This document shows positions 1-13,300 of a stretch of DNA of 64,000 nucleotides, in pieces. Source of the DNA: Ancistrus triradiatus (taxonomy: Eukaryota; Chordata; Actinopteri; Siluriformes; Loricariidae). Position 1 is the stretch's first letter; each line of letters begins with the position of its first letter. Location of the stretch: contig JAJAGP010000233.1 of NCBI GenBank assembly GCA_025084515.1, positions 397,501 to 461,500 on the forward strand. The letters run 5' to 3'. A program made the position numbers and the translations under genes. The notes beneath the pieces are model-generated. The model ran no database searches. It saw nothing but the letters and a program-made list of their open reading frames with translations, and was not told where the DNA came from.

Positions 1-116
1 GAATCCTGCTTGCCCTGTGGCTTGAAAAATATTCAAATATTTGGTTCACAAAGCTTGGAGAACTGGCGTTTTAGGCTCTACGGTTCAGGATTCAGGACCA
101 CGGGGATGGAGTTTGA

Positions 117-520
117 AGTATATGGACAGAAGTATTGGGACACCTACACTTTGTAGATATAATGTGTAATCCAAAATCAATAGGTATTAATATGGACTTG
201 GCGCCTTTGCACCTATAACAGCTTCCACTCTCCTGGGAAGGCTTTCTGCAAGATTTTGGACTGTGTCTCTGGGAATTTTGCCCATCCATTCACAGGAGCA
301 TTTGTGAGGTTGGGCACCAATGTTGGACGAGAGGCTCGCAATCTTCGTTCTAGTTCCTTGCATGCATCTGCTCTGCCATGGAAACCCATGCCATGAAGCT
401 CTCAGTAATACTGCTCCCAGTCGATTGTGGAATATCTAGGTGGGAAGAAGTTTCACTCAATGACGCACCTGAATTTGATGACTAATAGGTGTGTCCCAAT
501 ACTTTTGTCCATATAGTGTA
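117..520. mobile_element. Non-autonomous DNA transposon (MITE) with inverted ends
   Basis: The left end TATATGGACAGAAGTATTGG (from 119) is mirrored by GTCCCAATACTTTTGTCCAT (491-510), giving inverted termini of about 25 bp. There is no coding capacity. Related copies are at 30582-31002 and, truncated, at 57001-57260. The superfamily is not assigned. Confidence 0.75.
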
Positions 521-1029
521 GCTATTAGCCTGTCGGTGCAATCTGGTTTAATGTAAGAAGTGGCTGCAGTAACATTATAGCCAGTTTATTTCAGGATAAT
601 TTCTTAGCACACACAGATATACAACCCCATCTCTCTCTCTCTGTCTGTCTCTCTCTGATATAGTTGATAATGGAGCCGTATTAGATTAGGAGGCCAGCTT
701 ATGGCTGGCTGGCATGCTGCTCTGTTGACCGCCAGTGTTGTTTCTCTGAAGACTCTCACGATGAGATCATGTCTCGAGCTCCAGGAGCCCATCAACTAAG
801 AGGCATTATCAAGTCATTAAGCAGGCCAAACACAATCAATGCCCAAAATATGCCAGGCCGTCCAGTAAAACGTGCCCGCGACCCATCAGCAGCGCCCACA
901 CAGCAGCAGGCTTGTGTGTTTGATTCCAAATGTACACAGATGGAGTACCAAAGCCAAAGTCAGATTCATTTCTATAGTGCTTTTCACTACAGAGCATTGT
1001 CTCAAAGCAGCGTTGCAATTTTCTATTAT

Positions 1030-1180
1030 CTTTTAATATCTAAGGCCAATTCCAATTTGAGCAAGCCTAGGGTGATAGTGGCAAGCAAAAACTCCCTAAA
1101 CGTTATAAGGACGTATCCTTGGGAGGACCAAGACTCAAAAAGAGACCCGACCTCCATGGACAGCCTAGATGATATGTAAG
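1030..1180 (-). repeat. Retroposon 3' segment, reverse orientation
   Basis: It contains the reverse of a repeat shared with 31860-32075, 38281-38430, 43045-43235, 53395-53580 and 61240-61320 (GGCAAGGAAAAAC, CTTGGGAGGACCAAGACTCA). Forward copies end in a polyadenylation-like AATAAATCTGACTTGACTT tail, typical of a LINE or SINE 3' end in fish. It overlaps the 3' half of a spurious 136-codon ORF starting at 769. Confidence 0.65.
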
Positions 1181-1324
1181 AATTAAACTAATTAAATGAA
1201 TCTAATGAATAAGATTATAGTAATAGTACATATTAACAGAGGGGACCCATTTATAAATATAATGATTAAAATAAAATAATATGTAGACTAATAAATTAGA
1301 AATAAAATAATATTATGAAAAGTA

Positions 1325-1486
1325 CAGTGGCACCACGGTTACGAGTACCGAGTAAATGTTTCCCATAAGGAATAATGTCAATTGAATGAATCCGTTCCAG
1401 ACCCCCAGAAAATCCACACTGTATAAGGCATTATATGCATTAATGGAGTTGTATTGTACAGGTGCTCCCTGATTTATGATGGAGAT
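1325..1486. mobile_element. Non-autonomous DNA element, copy A1
   Basis: It starts TA|CAGTGGCACCACGGTTACG and continues through GAATGAATCCGTTCCAGACC. The same sequence recurs at 18405-18526 plus 19994-20045, where it is split by a nested insertion. Its right side here is cut by the Tc1-type MITE at 1488. Confidence 0.6.
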
Positions 1487-1487
1487 A

Positions 1488-1840
1488 CAGTGGGACAAAA
1501 AAGTATTTAGTCAGCCACTGATTGTGCAAGTTCTCCTACGTAGAAAGATGAGAGAGGTCTGTAATTTTCATCATAGCTACACTTCAGCTATGAGAGACAA
1601 AATGAGAAAAAAAATCCAGGAAATCACATTGTAGGATTTTTAAAGGATTCAATTGTAAATCATGGTGGAAAATAAGTATTTGGTCACCCACAAACAAGCA
1701 AGATTTCTGGACTATTTTTTTCTCATTTTGTCTCTCATAGTTGAAGCGTAGCTATGATGAAAATTACAGACACCTCTCATCTTTCTAAGTAGGAGAACTT
1801 GCACAATCAGGGGCCGACTAAATACTTTTTTGCCCCACTG
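1488..1840. mobile_element. Tc1-type MITE, ~353 bp, flanked by TA
   Basis: It begins TA|CAGTGGGACAAAAAAGTATT and ends AATACTTTTTTGCCCCACTG|TA. The inverted arms are about 170 bp each, with the IR/DR-like inner repeat (TAGCTACACTTCAGCTATGA). It is an internally deleted relative of the element at 18827-19897. Confidence 0.85.
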
Positions 1841-3251
1841 TACATAATAACTATCCATAATAATTTTTGGAATTGTATCATGAACTGAGAAGTTTAACGA
1901 GTATTTGGTAGAGCCTATGATAAGTAATGATAAGTTTCGTTTAGAACACTTACATTAACCTACAGTTGTCCAAAATCATGAACACAAAGCTTATCTTATA
2001 ATAAAGTGTTGAAAAATCTCATGTAATTTAGTGAGCAGGTGATTGAAAGTGAAAAGTAAAAGCAAAACACTTAACCTATTGATGAACTCACAGCGGATAT
2101 CCTCAGTGAGCAAGGGCTATTGTGAATCTGAATCGCTGTGTACTGAATCGTGAATCGAGTTTTGGCTGAAACGAGCAACCGACAGAAAACAGAGAATATA
2201 AAACTATAATTGTAAAATGTAAATGAATAAAATATTGAAAATAAAATAAGAATATGCATATCGGCACTATTTTGTCCGGAACTTAAACTCACTGTAGGGT
2301 CTCATGCTCAACAGGAAAGCTTTGATGGCATGGCATGTTCAGTCAGTCGGAGGATCGAGGGAGTTACTGCCCTCTGATATGGAGTGAGGGCCGGTGTGAG
2401 GGCCGGAACACACATCCACACCCACACCATGTGCCAGCGGCATCAACGGAAAAAACACGTAGAGATAAGATGCGCCACGCCGCTTGGCCACGCTTCCTTT
2501 CGGTATCCTGGGTCTGATCCGTTTGCGTGTATTCACATTATGCAAACCCGCATGTAAATGTAACAATCTACCCGTGTGCTGGTAGTGAAGCAGGAGGGCA
2601 GCTCCTGCCGGAACATGCCAGTCAGGAAGGCTCTGATAATGTAAGCAGATAGCAGGGCATCCCAACAGGGACACCTTGTGGCAATCCGTGAAACTTGGCA
2701 AAACATGGGGAATTGAGACGCAGATTTATGCCGAGTTGTGTTTGGAAAACATGTACAGGATGCACTGCTATACACCGGTTAGGCAGATACACAGTCATAC
2801 CATGACTTGCTTGTTTTCTGTGTGTGTGTGTGTGCAATCAAGAGGGACTCCACGTCACACCGGAGCAGACGCGTCTCACGCAACGCCAGCGCAAACAGGT
2901 CTGTGCCTCTCATATTTTTGGTTTATCGGTGCCAAGTGCGTGTTTACTTCGACGCATATTATTTGCAAGCCTGCACTGTGTTAATCACAAAGTGCATCGG
3001 CCTACTTGTAGGGCCCGGCTTCCTGCATGGCGCCTCTAATGCAAATCTTTAGCCACCGAGGTGTCTGCGCACGACGCAGGCCAATCAAAGGACGTGTGGG
3101 CGCATTGTGCTTTTTTGTTGACCTTTTCATGCCGCGCTGCACATCCTGTATTTATATACAAACGGGTGAAACTGAGAAAAGCCGAAGTGAAGCAAGTAGG
3201 TGGAGAGCATCTGAGCGGCTTCACACGTGTAACCTCTCCTCCGTCTCTCAG
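1841..3251. other. Unassigned sequence, probably armc2 intron
   Basis: Positions 1841-2100 share a repeat with 15955-16060 (CTTATCTTATAATAAAGTGTTG). A short (GT)n run is at 2818-2835. No exon of the ARMC2 N-terminus could be recognised here or in 1-1840. Confidence 0.5.
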
Positions 3252-3359
3252 GTGCACATGCTGACTGTAGCCGAGGACATGCAACAGGAAGCGAGGAGAC
3301 TCGGTTCTGGAACTCCGAGGTGCTTCCTGTTATGCAGGTGTTCGAGGCTGCCGTGCCAG
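3252..3359 (+). CDS. armc2: armc2 coding exon (first found in window)
   Basis: Acceptor CTCTCAG, donor G|GTGATG. It enters needing two bases and leaves in phase 1, matching the next exon, whose first two bases complete an Asp codon. It encodes partial residues 1-35, including TRFWNSEVLPVMQVFEAAVP, which fits the FWN...VLP segment just before the ARM region of ARMC2. The first ~15 residues match nothing I recall, so the acceptor could lie slightly differently. Confidence 0.8.
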
Positions 3360-6300
3360 GTGATGAGAAACGACTCCATGTTTGAATTGATCTGTCGGAT
3401 CTAGTCAGTCTAAAGGTTCTCATAAACATCGGTAGGCTTGGATTACAGTGAATCCTCCCTTCAAGCTGTGGTGAACAGTAGCCAATAGATGAACTCAAAG
3501 TACTGCACTTAAGGACAGAAAGTATTTCTGCTTAAGGTCCGATTTTTATGGACGGAAAAAACCCATGTCTGGTTTTGAAAAAGAACACGCGTATATTAAA
3601 AAGAGTCTGAAAATTTTGAATCAGGGCCTGTTCTAATTTCTGCGTTGTTCGATGCGTTAAAATCAGGCTGACCAATCAGAGCTCGGTCGTCGGGCAGAAC
3701 AGCTCATCAAGAACCTATAGGAAAAATGCCTCTAAAAACATGGATATTAAAGAAAAGATGTGGTGGAATAGCTGAAAGGCTGGAGAAGGATGGTGATAAA
3801 GCTCACAGGGACTGGATGGAACCATTTTCTTGTTTATCTAAGTGCATTCTCATCTGTTCACGCCCACAACAACACACAAACTTGAGCTTCCTGCACTGAG
3901 CTTCGCTTGTGTCTTTGTTTTTTTTGAGTTGATGATGGGAAAAAGACATGTTGAAATCTCCATGACACATTAAGAGAAGGGAAATTAAAGAAAGCAAAAG
4001 GGAGGGTTTAAAAAAAAAAAACGAAATTCTCAAAGAATATTCCTTATACCAATTTTTCTCAACCTGGGACCAAAGCATCCACACTACTATATAACAGATA
4101 TACAGGTATTAACGGTTTGAGTCACTGTCTGTTAACTCTACTGTATTTTTATTTAAGCAGTTATGCTTTATCTAATGTCCAGTTCTAATCTATATGTTCA
4201 GAAACTCTAGAGTATGTCTATGCTTCAGACTATGACTGAGCATTGTAACGTTCACCAGCAACGGTTAGTATTATTATAGTTCAGGCTAAATCTGTGGAAC
4301 TTGGAGTGAGTGGCAGTTTGACTAAATCATTTGTCTGCCTGTCTGTACACATTTTGGATGTTTGTGTTTGGAAGAGAATCTGTACTAAAGTTCAACATGA
4401 TGAAGTTTCAGCTCGCCCCTGGACGCAAAGTAGCGTAGTTTCGAGCTGTGTTCAATGTCGAGATCCAGACTGAGGCTTGTGGTTTTAGGAGTGCGTTCCA
4501 GAGTGTAGAGGGAGTGTGCAAATGCGGAGAGAAAGAAAACATGAAATCTGAATCGAAGGCACTGAGAAAACAGCGCTTTATTGGCTTTGGCATGGCCTTG
4601 AACTCTCAAAGGGAGTGCAGAAATGGGGAGAAAGAAGCATGAAATGAAATCTAATGGCAGTAAATATTTAAGCGCGTTTAAAATTGAATGGAAATTCATT
4701 TGGAAGATAAATATCAAATATTTATCATGCCCAAGTGCCTCTCAGCTCATGCATAATGGAACACTCAGCGGCACGACGTCACTAGACGGAGCGAGACGAA
4801 ACGGTGCGGACCAGAAAAGAGGAACAACATTTGTTTTACCCCAGAATAGCTGTGGAAATGTCAGCTCTTCCACTTTCCACCGTCCCAAACCGAAAACTGA
4901 AGTGTGCTGTAGTTCACTTGGCATTTCTACCTGGAGCTCGACCGACACACAGCTTGAAGACACTGCGAAGCAAATAAAATCCGTGCTGTGTGCATTCGAT
5001 TAAAAACGTGTTTGTTGGCCTAAGCCTTCTTTTGTCAAACGAGACATAGCTGGTACAGATTTATAAAAGCGCGCCCGATGAGCCTGGTTTAACTGCCGGT
5101 GGGTGTTGATGTGTGGGATAAATGTCAGTGAAATGTCAACAGATCTGTTTTGACTTCAAGCCAGAGCTGAAAAGTGAAATATAGATTAAAGAGAGACATG
5201 TTATTGTAAGAAATCTTCTCTGCACCCTGTACCATTTTGAGATGTGACCCTCTTTCTAATATTTAAAATCTTTTCCCAGCTATGGGCCACCACGTACAAT
5301 TTTAATTAGCTGTAGTTAATAGGAATATCAGGGCTGTCAAAGTATAACATGTTAACATGATCATATTTGAACACCAATCATTTTTAATGCCATTCACTGC
5401 ATTTTCGTGGCCCGTACTCATGGGCTGTGTCCAAAATGGTCCCCTGTTCAGTGTTCCTTACATTCTACATAGAGCTCCATTCACCTGTCAGGAACAGACT
5501 TGGTGAGGGTTTAAACGATCTTTGCTCTCTCTGCTCATTTATGTGCGATAGCAGATTCGGTCACACACACACGCTAACACACATCACCTCATGGCACACG
5601 AGATAACAACTTTTATAAAAGTATCTATTAACATAAAGTATTGCAACATAAAGGGATTGCTGGTTTTTATGTGCGTTTTGAACGTGATGCCAGATTGGCA
5701 GCCTTCCATCGAGGAGCTGCAATGAACAAGACAAGACGTGATGCAAACAATGTACTTATATTATATTATATTGTATTATATTCCAAAGGTGATTTTCTGG
5801 GAATAGGGTACAGATCCCCCACAGCCTTGATCAGGAAACTCAGGCACAAAACAGGTGGAGAAAACGAAGAAAAAACAAAAATCAAACATTGCTGAATGTC
5901 TGTAGATCACAGAAACAGAATAATTTCACACAGCACTTCTGGTACAGCATTTTTACTGGCAGTTAACGCAAGAAATGCTCGATATTGTATTTGGAAAAAT
6001 CTCTGAAGCCTGGTAGAGGACCGTCCTGGATTGGGATGCTTTAAAAATGTTAATTGCCAAAAAATGGACCATGACCAGACAACACTATTTCATTGCACCA
6101 GGGTCCAGTTCTGATGGACCTGATGGACTTGCATGCCCTTTGGTTCATGGCTTGTCCCTCCTCAGACCACTGTCAGTAGGTCCTCACGACTGCTGATTGG
6201 GGGCACCCCATAAACCTTATTGTTTAGAAGACACTTTGAACCAGTCGTCTGGCCATAACGATTTGTCCCTTACCCTTTCTCTTTCTCTCTTTTATGCACG

Positions 6301-7261
6301 TATAGATGGCACTGTGTCAGACGAGACTGTGAAGCGTCTCTGTGACGCCTGCGCTAGTCTCCACGATGTCCTAGCTAACAAAGGCATGCTGGGACAGCGC
6401 TTTAAGAAAAGGTCTTCCATTCTCCGAGCGTTGTTCCGACTCATAGATTTGGGATCAGACCGGCTCAACCTCGCTGTGGCCAAACTCATACTCGCAGTAA
6501 GCAGTCGCAGTTTGGTGGATTTGCACCAAATGTGTCTGTCAGTCCAAATTAGTTAATAATATACAATATTGTGCAAAGGTCTTAGGCCACCATTAGATTA
6601 GACATACCATTGTTTTAGCAATGCTATAATCTCTTTATTAGAATGCAACCAGAAAATACTAGAATATGGTATGCAGTATTAAAAAACAAGAAAACTATCA
6701 GATAAAACAGCTTCTATAGGCTACAGTGACAAGTTTTTGGGGTGACTTGCATCATGGAATGGTCTTTTTGGAAGGGTAGCACTTTTTCAGAAGAGGAAGA
6801 GGGTGAAAGGGCTAAGATATGCTAAAGCTCACGAAGTTTGGAATGAAGATCAGTGGAAAAGAGGATTATGGAGTGACGAATCCAAGTTTGAAATTTTGGG
6901 GTCCGGTCGCTGACGATATGTTTTAAATGGTCATTGGTAAAGCAACAAGTCTAGGTGACCTAATACCTTTGCACAGTGATGCATAATGTTTAACCACATT
7001 CACTGATGTACTTTTCGCACCGTATCAGTGTGCAGTAGAGGCAAGCTTGCCCTGAGTAACGCACTGTCCTTTATTGCTGTCTCTTTTCAGATTAATGTCA
7101 GCGGTAACAATCTGCTGAACGTCTGCAGGCTCGTCTTTAAAATTAGCCGGAGTCCCAGTAATGACTCTCTGTTCCAGAACAGCTCCATTATAGGTGAGAG
7201 TGTGTTACCACGTAGCTCATTCACTCTCCAGGCGGTCATTGATTGTTTCACAGGCAGCTCA

Positions 7262-7332
<71 letters not shown>

Positions 7333-10300
7333 GGGGGTATCAGATTCCCTGCTCTTGCTGCTGCGCCGTGAGGATGTTGATAACAGTGGAGAGACTGTGC
7401 TCTACTGTGTGGGCTCTCTGAAGCTCCTCTCAGGAAACAGCTCCCTCGCCAGGCTGCTCCTGACTAAAGACTTCATCCGAGTCCTGCTCCTGCTCTCTCA
7501 AAGGCTCGTTCCATCACCTGCTCCGGCTAATCCCACAGTAGTAGACCAGCATGCCATAGCAGGGCACATATTGGTGCAGGTGGGTACCTGGTGCCTGCAA
7601 ACAGGGAAGCTGCCCTTTCAGTTATTCTGTCTTTACAAACACAACCATGATTCAGCACTAACCCTTATTCAGAGCTGTTAAAGGGTAAGTGTTCAAGGGT
7701 CCATCAAACCTTCAGAGTAGTAGTCCAGTGCTTACCTACTGAGCCCTAACTCAGAACATGAAATTTCCAAAAAAGTACTATTCCTATAAAAACTATTTTC
7801 CAAAATATGTATTATTGCACAAAAACAATAACAACAAGGAAATAAAGGAAAATCAAAGAAATGACAATTGCATTTTAACAATTATAAGGTAAATATCACA
7901 TTACTGTAATGGGTGGGGCATCCTGGTCTGTGCCATGCATGACACAAACCCAGCGCCCACCCCGAGGACTGAACCACTGGCCAGGTGGAACACAAGGGAA
8001 TATCCAGATGTTTGGTGCCGGGAAACCATCCACCTCAAACTTAACTCAGAAAGATGCAACTCGCCAGAGGTGGGAAACAAACCAGCTCTTTATAGCTGGG
8101 CTACTTTGGTTCGTATCCCAATTTTGAGGTTTCAGCTTGGATTCCTGTAATTGTTCATTTTAGGTTATATTGTTTCCCAGCACCGAAATCCCAGTACCTC
8201 AAATCCAGATGTTTGGGTATCTGATCCCTAATATCCAGCTGTGGGTATCTTGTGCCTAAAAATCCAGCTGTTTTGTTATCTGGTACTGGAAGTCTATGTA
8301 TGGTTATCTGCTACCTAAAATTCAGAGTGTGGTTATAAGGGTATCTAAAATCCAGATGTATGGATATTTGTTACCTAAAATCTAGTTATATGCCTATCTG
8401 GTACATGCGTGTGGTTGTCTGTTAGCTAAAATTCATTTGTATGGTTACCTGGTACCTAAAATCCAGATGTGTGGTTATCTGCTACTTAAAATCCAGATGT
8501 GTGGGTGTCTGGTACATAAAATGCAGATGTATGCTTATCTGGTACCTACAGTCTAGATGTGTGGATATCTGGTACCTAAAATCCAGCTGTGTGGTTATAT
8601 GAGACCTAAAATCCAGTTCTATGGTTATCTGGTGCCTAAAGTCCAGATGTATGAGTATCTGGTATCTAAAATCCGGATGTATGAATATCTGGTACTTAAA
8701 ATCCAGATGTATGGTTATTTGGTACTTAAAATCCAGATTTATGGATATTTGTTACCTAAAATCCAGTTCTATGCTTATCTGGTACATAAGTGTGGTTATC
8801 TGTTGGCTAAAATTCATTTGTATGGTGGCCTGGTACTTAAAATCCAGATGTGTGGGTGTCTAATACCTAAAATACAGATGTATGCTTATCTGGTACCTAC
8901 AGTCTAGATGTGTGGATATCTGGTACCTAAAATCCAGCTGTGTGGTTATATGGGACCTAAAATCCAGTTCTATGGTTACCTGGTGCCTAAAGTCCAGATG
9001 TGTGGGTATCTGGTACCTAAAGTCCAGATGTATGAGTATCTGGCACCTAAAATCCAGATGTATGAATATCTGGTATCTAAAATCCAGATGTGTGGTTATA
9101 TGGGACCTGAAATCCAGATGTGTGGTTATATGGGACCTGAAATCCAGATGTGTGGTTATCTGATGCTTAAAGTGCAGGTGCATGGATTCCATCCTGTTTT
9201 TATTGAAGAAGCCATAAATGACAGAAGTCATCATGGATAAATAAGATATAAATTATGAATTTGAACAGGTTTAAAGGAACTAATGATGCTTCATCTTGTA
9301 AGAAGGGCTGCTTCTTTCATGAATAGGCTCTGGAGGTCCACTGGGGTACGCAGTGCACAGGTGCGCTTATACCCAGAACAAGGTGCCAGTGTGTCCTCCG
9401 TGTTGTAGCGCCATGGCGGTGTGCTAGAGAATTGCCACTGCAAACATAACAAAAAAAAGTAGTGCTTTGAAGAGCCTGACCATCACCTGACTGCTGTGTT
9501 ACATTGGGTCAAGTAAAAGCCTTTGTAACATGAACTATAAAGCGCTGTTATTGGTCCTCCAGGGAGTTTATGGCAGTATGAGTGTAAGGCCATATTAAAA
9601 AGTGACTTCATTTACTGTATAGAAGCCCGATCTAACATCTCTCAGATCAGATCACTTGTCACTTTAGTAAATCACCGGAGCCAGTTCTTTGATGGTCCAA
9701 ATGCTGTTTAAGCAGTTGCTAGGACTTCAACTCCCTCTCAAATAACAAACAGAGCAGGGATTGTTATAAGAAACGAGATTTAACCTATAAAGCACTCCTA
9801 CCGAACAAAAATGCTGGTATGGTTTATATTGTAAACATGCTCCACTTCCCATGTTTCCCTCAAAGGTTTTGGCAGTACAGGAACAGCCTGTCAGTGAACC
9901 CCACTCAGACGTTTCTCAGAATCTTTCTCTGCAAACAAAAACTGGACAAAATCCCAGCGCTTCGGAAGGGTGGAGTTGCAGGCTCCTAACGCGGCCTGGC
10001 GTTTTAAGCTTGTTTCCTGGGATTTTGTTTTTGCTTTTGTCTGGCAAGCTTCCCATTTTCTTTGATATCCATGTTTGTTCTTGTATGAGACTCCGGCCCT
10101 CAGTATGCCTTGTTCTTTGGAGCAGGGATCAGCCGTCTCATTCAACCTAAACAAACATCCTGAGCTTGGTATGCATTGCATGCTTTACAAGTTCGCTCCT
10201 ATCATTAAACTGTGGGCAGGTTGAAATTTTTGGGGTGGAGAGTGCCAAGCCATAGGACTATTAGCCGACTCTTGTTGCTCTTAAGTCTTGGGCAGAGAGA

Positions 10301-13300
10301 TTTATGAGGGCATATTAGAAACCATCCATTCTTTCATCTTGATTAGAAGAGTGGAAGCATTCTGTGCTTTTATTTTTGTAAAACTTTCCCACTTTTTTCC
10401 CCAATTTGGTCCGCCCTGTTGCACGGCCCTTTTGCTGAGGAAGGACACATGCCTCTGTACAACACATTCTACACTGACTTCCCTCAGACAGTCTGTGCGG
10501 CATCCCATAAGGCTGGTGGCCCATCCATAGATGGCCACTTGGACTCAAATGCCTGTATATGCTGTTTGAAGCAGGGAATAAGATGCGATTTCCTTTTGGA
10601 TCAGAATTTAATCTGAACCCTTAGTGTGAGTGTGTCAGAGTGATCTAAGGCAATGGTTCCCAACCTTTTTTCCTTGGAGCCCCCCCTACGAGTGCACAAG
10701 CTGAGCACCCCCAGCCAGCACACACACAGCAAATCTTTATTGGATTTTTTTTTTCCTTTTCTCTTGTGTTCAAACTCAGAGCAGACATAGCCTTGTGAAC
10801 CCCCTGCAATGTTTGGCCTCCACCATTGAGGTGGAGGCCAAACCTGGATCCCAGGTTGGGAACCATAGTTCTAAGGGACTGGGTTTAGGCTCCAGTCTCT
10901 GCAGAGGTGTGGGTTTAAATCATTCCCAGGTGGCCAAAATGTATCTTGCAAATGGATTTCAGTGGCTGTCATCAAAATTGGTGGCCTAGCAGTTAAGGTA
11001 GTGGACCATGAACCAGAAGGTCCAGGGTTCAAATCCCACCTCTGTCAGGACATCTGGACTGTTGGGTCCTTGAGTAAGACTCTTAAGCCACAGCTGGTTG
11101 GATTGTAAGACTGTATCAGTTGTAAATCACTCTGGATAAAATCATCTGCTGAATGCTGTAAATGTAAGATACTGGACTGTTATGCTCAAGTCTCAGCACT
11201 GCCATTCTACTACTTGACCTGAGGAACGTAGCTTTGGCTTAAACATCTGTTAATAATTTATATTTGTGCATTAGATGCTTACTGGGTCCTCTCTGACTTC
11301 TTTGCAGCTGACGGCAGCTCTGCGAAACATGGCTGACCTGTCTGAGTCCCGGTCTTCTTTTTTGTCCAACAACGTCTTCTCCGTTCTCTGTGAAGTCATG
11401 AATCATCATCAGGGTGACCAAGACGTCTGCCTAAATGTTGCCAGGATATTTAGGTGAGAACCATTAGCTTGGGATATTCCAGAAGAGCTATAGAGTTGTC
11501 ACTTTACAAACTCTTACTGTAAGTGCTTCTTGATTTTCGTGTGGTGGTAAATTTGTCCACTGACCAGGGCGACTTTCAATGCAATTGGAAAGTCTTCCTA
11601 ACCTTTCACCTTTTTCACATTTTTTTATGTTGCGGACTTGTGCTGAACTAAAACAAAATTCAAGGTTCCCCCATCATTCTGCACTCAATCCCCCATATTG
11701 AGAAAGTGAAAACAGAATTTTTGCAAATGTATTAAAAAGGGAAAACTAAAAGTTCACATCGATATCAGTATCCAGACCCTTTGCATCTTTGAAATCTGGG
11801 CTTTATGGCAGAGTGTTCAATCTTTATTTCAGACCAGGGAATCTTGTTTCTAAAGTTTTATAGTTCTTTAGGTGTGTTTTTTTCGGTCATGAGAAACAGA
11901 CTCTAGGCAGGCTCTTGTGTCTTTTACTGAGGCGAGGCTTCCCCAAACCCAGATGGGTGGAGTGCTGTAGTGATGGTTGACCTCCTGGAAGTTTCTCCTA
12001 TCTGGATCTTTGGAGCTCAGTCAGGGTGATCATTGGGTTCTTCTTGGGTCACCTCTCTTACCCAGGCCCATCTATCCCGGTTAATTAGTTTTGTGGACTG
12101 GACCAGCTCTAGGTCCAGTCCTGGTTGTTCCAAACGTCTTCCATTCCTTCTTCTTTCCATGTCCTTGGGAATTTTCAGTGCAGCAGATTTTTTGTAGCCC
12201 TCTCCAGATCTGTGGAGACAATCCTGCCTGAGCTCTCCAGGCAGTTCTTTCCTCCTCATGGCTTGGTTTTGGCTCTGATATGCATTGTTCGCTGTCAGAC
12301 CTTATATAGACTTGTGTGTGTCTTTATAAATCTCACCGAATCAACTGAAGTTACTACAGGTTGACCCCAGGCAAGGTGTAGAAACATCTCGAAGGTGATC
12401 AAGAGAAATGGGAGGCCCCCAGAGCTAAATTTCCAGTGTTGTTGCAAAACGTCTGGATACTTATGTCGAAATTTGAGTTTTTCCTTTTTAATACGGTTGC
12501 ACAAATTTCTAAAATTTTTAAAAGTTTTCACTTTCTCATTATAGGATACTGAGTGCAGAATGATGGGGTTTCATTTTAGCACAAGGCCTCAACATAACCA
12601 CATGTGAAAAAAGTGAAAGAGTCTAAAGGCTTTCCGAATGCATTGTACTTCGTTCAGAGTAGGAGCCAGAATTTCCAAGAGCCAGCCAGCCCTGTGTAAA
12701 CGTCTAATTTGCGCAAGACTGTAGTCTCTGAGATTTTATTGTATGGCCTGAGATATTTCATTGCTGTTTAATTTTGGCATGCTTTACGATGTACTGAGAG
12801 ACAAAGGTGAACCAGATGTTAGATCTATTATCTGCAGTCATGTTCTTGTTCAGACTTGTCTCTTTACACCTAACCAAATCAGTCGCCGCCAAAACGCCTC
12901 CATGCTTCCCTTTTTCGCCCTCGTAGAGTTCACTGAACAGCAGATACAGCCTTAATACCTGTAATCCCTTTTGGAAAGCCTTAGATTTCACTTTGAGTCT
13001 GTTTATTAAGTCGCACCATGATGGATCATAGACCTTACGACGTACAAACCCAGCAGAAATCTGTGTTTTCTCTGTCACGTCTCCAGCAAGCTGTCCTCTT
13101 ACGCCGAGTGCTGCTATGCGCTAGCTGAGACGCCGAGCTGCTACGGGCTATTTTTAGACCTGTTGAGCAAACACAGCAGGAAACAGGTGAGTCCAGCCCA
13201 AATGTATGCATTCAAAACATGAATGCGCTCTGCACACGTCCTTTTGCTCTGTGAGCGTCATTGAAAAGAGCAGAGGCGAATGGAAATGCGTTAGTAGCTG

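Noticed and set aside
769..1179. 136-codon + strand ORF
   Set aside because: Its second half is the reverse of a dispersed retroposon, and the first half matches no ARMC2 or other family I know. No fitting splice signals.
4623..5003. 126-codon + strand ORF in the intron after the first armc2 exon
   Set aside because: No ARMC2 similarity, and the flanking exons already join in phase without it.
8200..9180. CRISPR array
   Set aside because: Contiguous 30-bp repeats without spacers in a vertebrate intron. This is a minisatellite.
8557..9240. Protein-coding decapeptide repeat gene
   Set aside because: Frames are open on both strands only because the minisatellite unit is 30 bp. No promoter or splice evidence, and it is intronic to armc2.
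10980..11060. Functional tRNA gene
   Set aside because: A- and B-boxes are present, but the cloverleaf is not complete, a SINE tail follows, and many diverged copies exist.
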